Below, in pieces: positions 60,374 to 64,000 of a DNA stretch of 64,000 bases (the first letter of the stretch is position 1; every line of letters starts with the position of its first letter). The notes beneath the pieces are model-generated. The model did no database searches, was not told the DNA's origin, and saw only the letters and a list, made by a program, of their open reading frames with translations. Source of the DNA: Fragum whitleyi (Eukaryota > Mollusca > Bivalvia > Cardiida > Cardiidae); assembly GCA_948146395.1 (NCBI GenBank), contig OX411549.1:28333272-28397271 (forward strand), read 5' to 3'. The position numbers were made by a program, and so were the translations under genes.

Positions 60374-61821
60374 TTTGCTACAACAGTATTACTGGTGATT
60401 TTTTTTATATATATGTGTCGCCAAGTGTGCAAAAAAAATAAAAAAATATTATATTGATTACTTACACATACATGCTTGTTATTTTAAACTTGGATTTTAA
60501 CAGAGTAATCCCAATGAGATTTGGGTTAATCATTTTGCATTTGTCAAGTGTGGTATGGACAAGCCAAACTTCGTATCAGCCATTCATAACACCGTCAGTG
60601 TGTCATGAACTATTTTACACATTCAGTGTAGATGTAGTTATAATCATTCAGAAAGTTGTTTTGTTTTTAGATTATGCGTGTAATCATGTTCTCATTATTT
60701 GTGATAAATTATATTTGTTTTATTGGATGCGTATAGCTTTGTATCAATTTCTTCTTTATCCCCTCCCAGTAGTATATACGCCAAACATTACACTGAATCA
60801 ATATAGGAACTTTCAGTACTTTGATTTTTCTTCAAGACATGTAATGAAAATTATAACAAGATTGCGTTTTTAATATATTTATGAAAAAAGACATTGAGTT
60901 TTATTCACAATAAAATTCATATGTTATGTTTACGCAGATAGTTCGGAGCTCCGCCCATTAACCATACTCGGTCATATTTGGCGGGAAAGTTTGTGCCTTT
61001 GACGTCATATAACCCACGTGCTTAAAAACGCGCGTCGGCTTATGAATGTAAGAAGTTTGTTGTCAACAAGAGATCGCATTCTTTTCATATATAGTTTTCG
61101 TGACCAAATAAAACTGCAAAAGTTATATAAGCAAAACCCTATTGATGGAGTTCGCTCATGAGATCAAAGTAACACAGTTTTCCTTTTTTTCATATGAGGT
61201 GGCCAAACATTTTTCTACTAGAAAAATGTATTTTAAAGTAGGGGTTATTGGATAAGGTTTTGAGAAAATCGACTGTTTTAGTGGGAGGGTTCTACTTTCC
61301 TTGATTGTGAAAAATGTATGTAAAAAAATCTCATTCATCTTTATTTGAAAATAAAACCGTGTTTATCAATTATTAGAAGATCAAACTCTTATATTTTGAA
61401 AAACATGTGTCCTATTAGTTGGATAGTAATAGATAAAACGATTATATTCATTTGTGTATGGAAAAACGATCATTTCAAAACAAGTAATGGTCAAACTGTT
61501 ATCTCTTAAAATTGATTTATACTATCATTCAATGAAAATAATATAGAAATAGTAATACAGTCTTTTTATACTTTCTCAGTATATTTAAGAAATTGTGAAA
61601 ATTCTGGAAAAATAAGTAGAAAAAAGGGTCATTGAATTTGATTTTTCGGTAGTGGGACTTTGGATTAAAGTGGGGTACGAAATTAAAATGTCATTTTATA
61701 CCATTATAAGAAAAGGATTATTCAAAATTAGTAAATTTATTAATGTTTTTGGAAGCCGACTTGAGAATTGCTTTTCCAATTTACGTGACTTATTTTTTCT
61801 TATCTGAAGGCTTGATATCTG
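60374..61821. other. Intergenic, nothing firm
   Basis: The 139-codon frame at 60454-60873 has no motif I recognise. Only the CRE/E-box pair stands out. Confidence 0.4.
60992..61020. promoter_or_regulatory. CRE-like and E-box motifs close together
   Basis: TTTGACGTCATA (contains TGACGTCA) is followed ~10 bp later by CACGTG. No gene start is identified nearby, so a regulatory role is a guess. Confidence 0.25.
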
Positions 61822-62195
61822 ATGTTAAGGTCCCATCAAGGGGCCAAGGGTCAAACTCGGTGGGAAAACAAATCATTACCGCTTCATATCTTTGGTATTC
61901 ATGGGTCGTTTCCAAAATAGCTTAGCACAAGTATTTACCATCATGGTCATGGCATGTGTAATCCTTTTATATGATACTCCAAGGTCAAGGTCACTCAAAG
62001 AGGTCAAAGTTCAAAAAAGGGGTAAATATTTTCACAATATTTCGGATATATTTTTATTGGTTTTATGATAACTCGTCACTTCTTCCACAACTTATGTACA
62101 CTATGATCCGTTAAGTTGTCATTGACAAGTATTGAGTCTGTAGCTCCAGTGCTTAGGTCACAGTTCGAAGGTCAAAATCTGGGTTTATTATTTAA
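61822..62195. repeat. Degenerate tandem repeat, ~150-170 bp period
   Basis: Motif AAGGTC..(A)AGG/AAAGAGGTCAAA...TC recurs at about 61828, 61980 and 62150. Resembles the cores of the tandem-core elements without a recognisable head or tail. Confidence 0.4.
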
Positions 62196-62479
62196 TAGTT
62201 CTACAGAACTTCCGTTTCAAATACACGAAACATAAGTAAATTACCATTTTTTAAATGGTAGGCCAAATTAGATTCATAAATCATCATAAATAAACCAACT
62301 AAAGGCGCAACAATAATTTGGCTGCAATGTAAAGAACTGACCTCTTCAACATTTTTTTTCCCTCAGCCAAACCATAATGAAATGATTATATATTAAGAAC
62401 TCTACTTCACTAACAATATTTAAATCAAAATTATTAAATATTTCCTCGTTCTCCTTTACCAAACAAATTTTTCTTTGTC

Positions 62480-62815
62480 AGGGAACGTAAATTGTCTGTT
62501 CTCCATGCCATACTTCGCAATAATTTAAGTGAACTTAGATCTGATTTGTTCCTTAATTACATAGCAGGAGATTTGTCCTGCAACTTTTGGCAAAACATTT
62601 TAGACGCAGAACATTTCTTCTTTAAATGTACTTATTATCGCAACAACATATGCCCTTATGCCGGGAATTATACCCTTATCATCCCCTTAATCTTAATTTG
62701 TTTTCATTTGGAGAGCAATCACAAGGCGACGAGGAAAACTTTGCCATTTTCTCTGCCGTCCAAAAATTCATTAAAGATTCCAGAAGATTTGCGTAGCAAA
62801 CAATATAAAAAACAA
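62480..62815 (+). mobile_element. LINE 3' terminal fragment
   Basis: Encodes LRSDLFLNYIAGDLSCNFWQ and DAEHFFFKCTYYRNN, then after a frameshift GEQSQGDEENFAIFSAVQKF and IKDSRRFA before a stop. This is the Cys/His end typical of LINE polyproteins. No RT core remains. Confidence 0.65.
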
Positions 62816-63207
62816 TATAAAACAATAAAGAATAGGTACTATTTCGTGCACTAAGTTGTACACCTGATATCCTACAAGCCCGTATGGCTATCATATCCCT
62901 AACTCGACTCCTCGCGGACACATCACAATTCAATTCGAATTCAAATTTGATCGGTTTATTACTGTAAAATGTTCCTATCCGAGAATCGCGAATAGTCTTT
63001 TAGACTCAAAACCCTTTTTCATATTCCCGTCGAAACACGGGGCGCACTATATGATCACTCGTGGACTCCGGTGTCCAGCGGGCGGGCGGCGTCTTCCTTT
63101 TTGTTCACTTCTTATCACCTTATGTCGAACTGACTTGATACTTGACAGAAATGTTATTCTCATGGTTACAGAGTACAGTGAACAAGAACTCTACCGAGTT
63201 AATTTGA
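62816..63207. other. Unassigned, locally GC-richer stretch
   Basis: Includes GTCCAGCGGGCGGGCGGCGT near 63075, unusual for this AT-rich window. May be 3' UTR of the preceding LINE fragment or unrelated. Confidence 0.35.
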
Positions 63208-64000
63208 AGCTCACATGAGCACGATGTGCTTAAGGTGAGCTTTTGTGATCGGTCAATGTCCGGCGTCTTTCTGTCCGTCGGTCCGTTTGTCAGCGGTTAT
63301 TAAAAAATCTTCTCCTAAACAACCAGGTAGAATTCAACCAAACTTCACACATACGATCGTATGGTCATGTATTATCAAAATACTTCGAAAATTTTGAATC
63401 GGGGTCAAAATGGGGCAAAAAGTAAGCCAGTAGGTCAGATTTATGCTCTAGAAGTCACAATTATGGTACTATCATTGTGAAAATTGGTCAAAATATTTAT
63501 CTTGATAATATCTAGGTCATGATAAAAATATGTCATACGGGGTCAAAAAGTAGAATATAGGGTCAAATATTAAAAAAAGATCTTATTTTGGCTCTAGAAG
63601 CCACAATTCTACCTCAATCAATGTCAAACATTGTAAGAATGTTAAGCAGGGTGATATCCAGATCATTTCAAAAATGGGTTATGCATAATCGAAAAGTAGA
63701 TTACTAGGTCAAATCATAGAAAACTCTTAATTTTGCTCGTGTGGTTATAAATTGCATAAACTATTGTCAAAATTGTATAAAAATATCTTGATGATATCTA
63801 TGTTATGTCCGAAATAGATTATGCCCTATCGAAAAGTAGGTCAATTAGTCACATCATGAAAAGTCTTGTTAATTCTCTAGTCGAAATGATTCTTATTTTT
63901 TGTATGTCGAACATTAATGTTATACATTTAGTTCTCCTAAAATAGTGAATAACAAATAAGAAAGAGGAAGTTTGTAAATTTTTTCACTTGCATAACTCGG
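63208..64000 (+). mobile_element. Tandem-core element running off the window end
   Basis: Same kind of head (GCTCACATGAGCACGATGTG CTTAAGGTGAGC then TGTCCGGCGTC). Units marked by GGCTCTAGAAGCCACAAT at about 63447 and 63591, ~144 bp apart, then more diverged ones. Right end outside the window. Confidence 0.7.

Noticed and set aside
60454..60873. 139-codon plus-strand frame downstream of gene 2
   Set aside because: No motif, no splice context; hydrophobic composition follows from T-rich DNA.

Overview
The window is eukaryotic genomic DNA: AT-rich, with long introns, canonical GT-AG splice sites and dense non-autonomous transposons. The repeat types suggest a marine invertebrate, most likely a mollusc and perhaps a bivalve. 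They are tRNA-headed SINEs (some with V-SINE/RUDI-like or MetaSINE-like bodies), elements beginning with a GCTCACCTGAGCAC-type palindrome and carrying ~145-170 bp tandem cores, and many palindromic MITEs. The taxonomic call is inference from repeat style. There is no operon, CRISPR array, rRNA or convincing functional tRNA.

The main genes are two divergent paralogues of a single-pass (type I) membrane protein. Gene 1 is on the minus strand, 46852 down to 18365, about 16 exons and ~1,010 residues. Gene 2 is on the plus strand, 48401 to 60104, 8 exons, 506 residues. Their first coding exons face each other across ~1.55 kb. Both encode a signal peptide, a cysteine-containing glycosylatable ectodomain of ~270 residues built from matching exons, then a transmembrane helix. 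Intron phases 1,2,1,1,1,0,1 are identical through the first seven introns. The ectodomain pattern resembles the tandem DUF7044/7042/7043/7045 modules of invertebrate surface proteins; that assignment is tentative. The cytoplasmic parts are unrelated: ~177 residues in one exon for gene 2, versus ~680 residues of lysine/arginine- and acid-rich sequence over eight exons for gene 1.

Layout: 1-18 kb is repeats and intergenic DNA, with a LINE fragment and weak signs of another plus-strand membrane-protein gene (exons near 7030 and 9480). 18.4-46.9 kb is gene 1, with LINEs in its introns (26.5-31.2 kb, interrupted by a tandem-core element, and 40.0-43.5 kb). 46.9-48.4 kb is the shared upstream region. 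48.4-60.1 kb is gene 2. 60.1-64 kb holds a TTAA-flanked MITE just after the gene 2 stop codon, a LINE 3' fragment and another tandem-core element running off the window.

Notable local structures are a 142-bp tandem duplication of gene 1 exon 6 with a frameshifted copy, a degenerate array derived from the exon 3 end and 5' splice site of gene 2, several nested insertions with target-site duplications, and transposon ends lying within about 20 bp of at least five splice sites.
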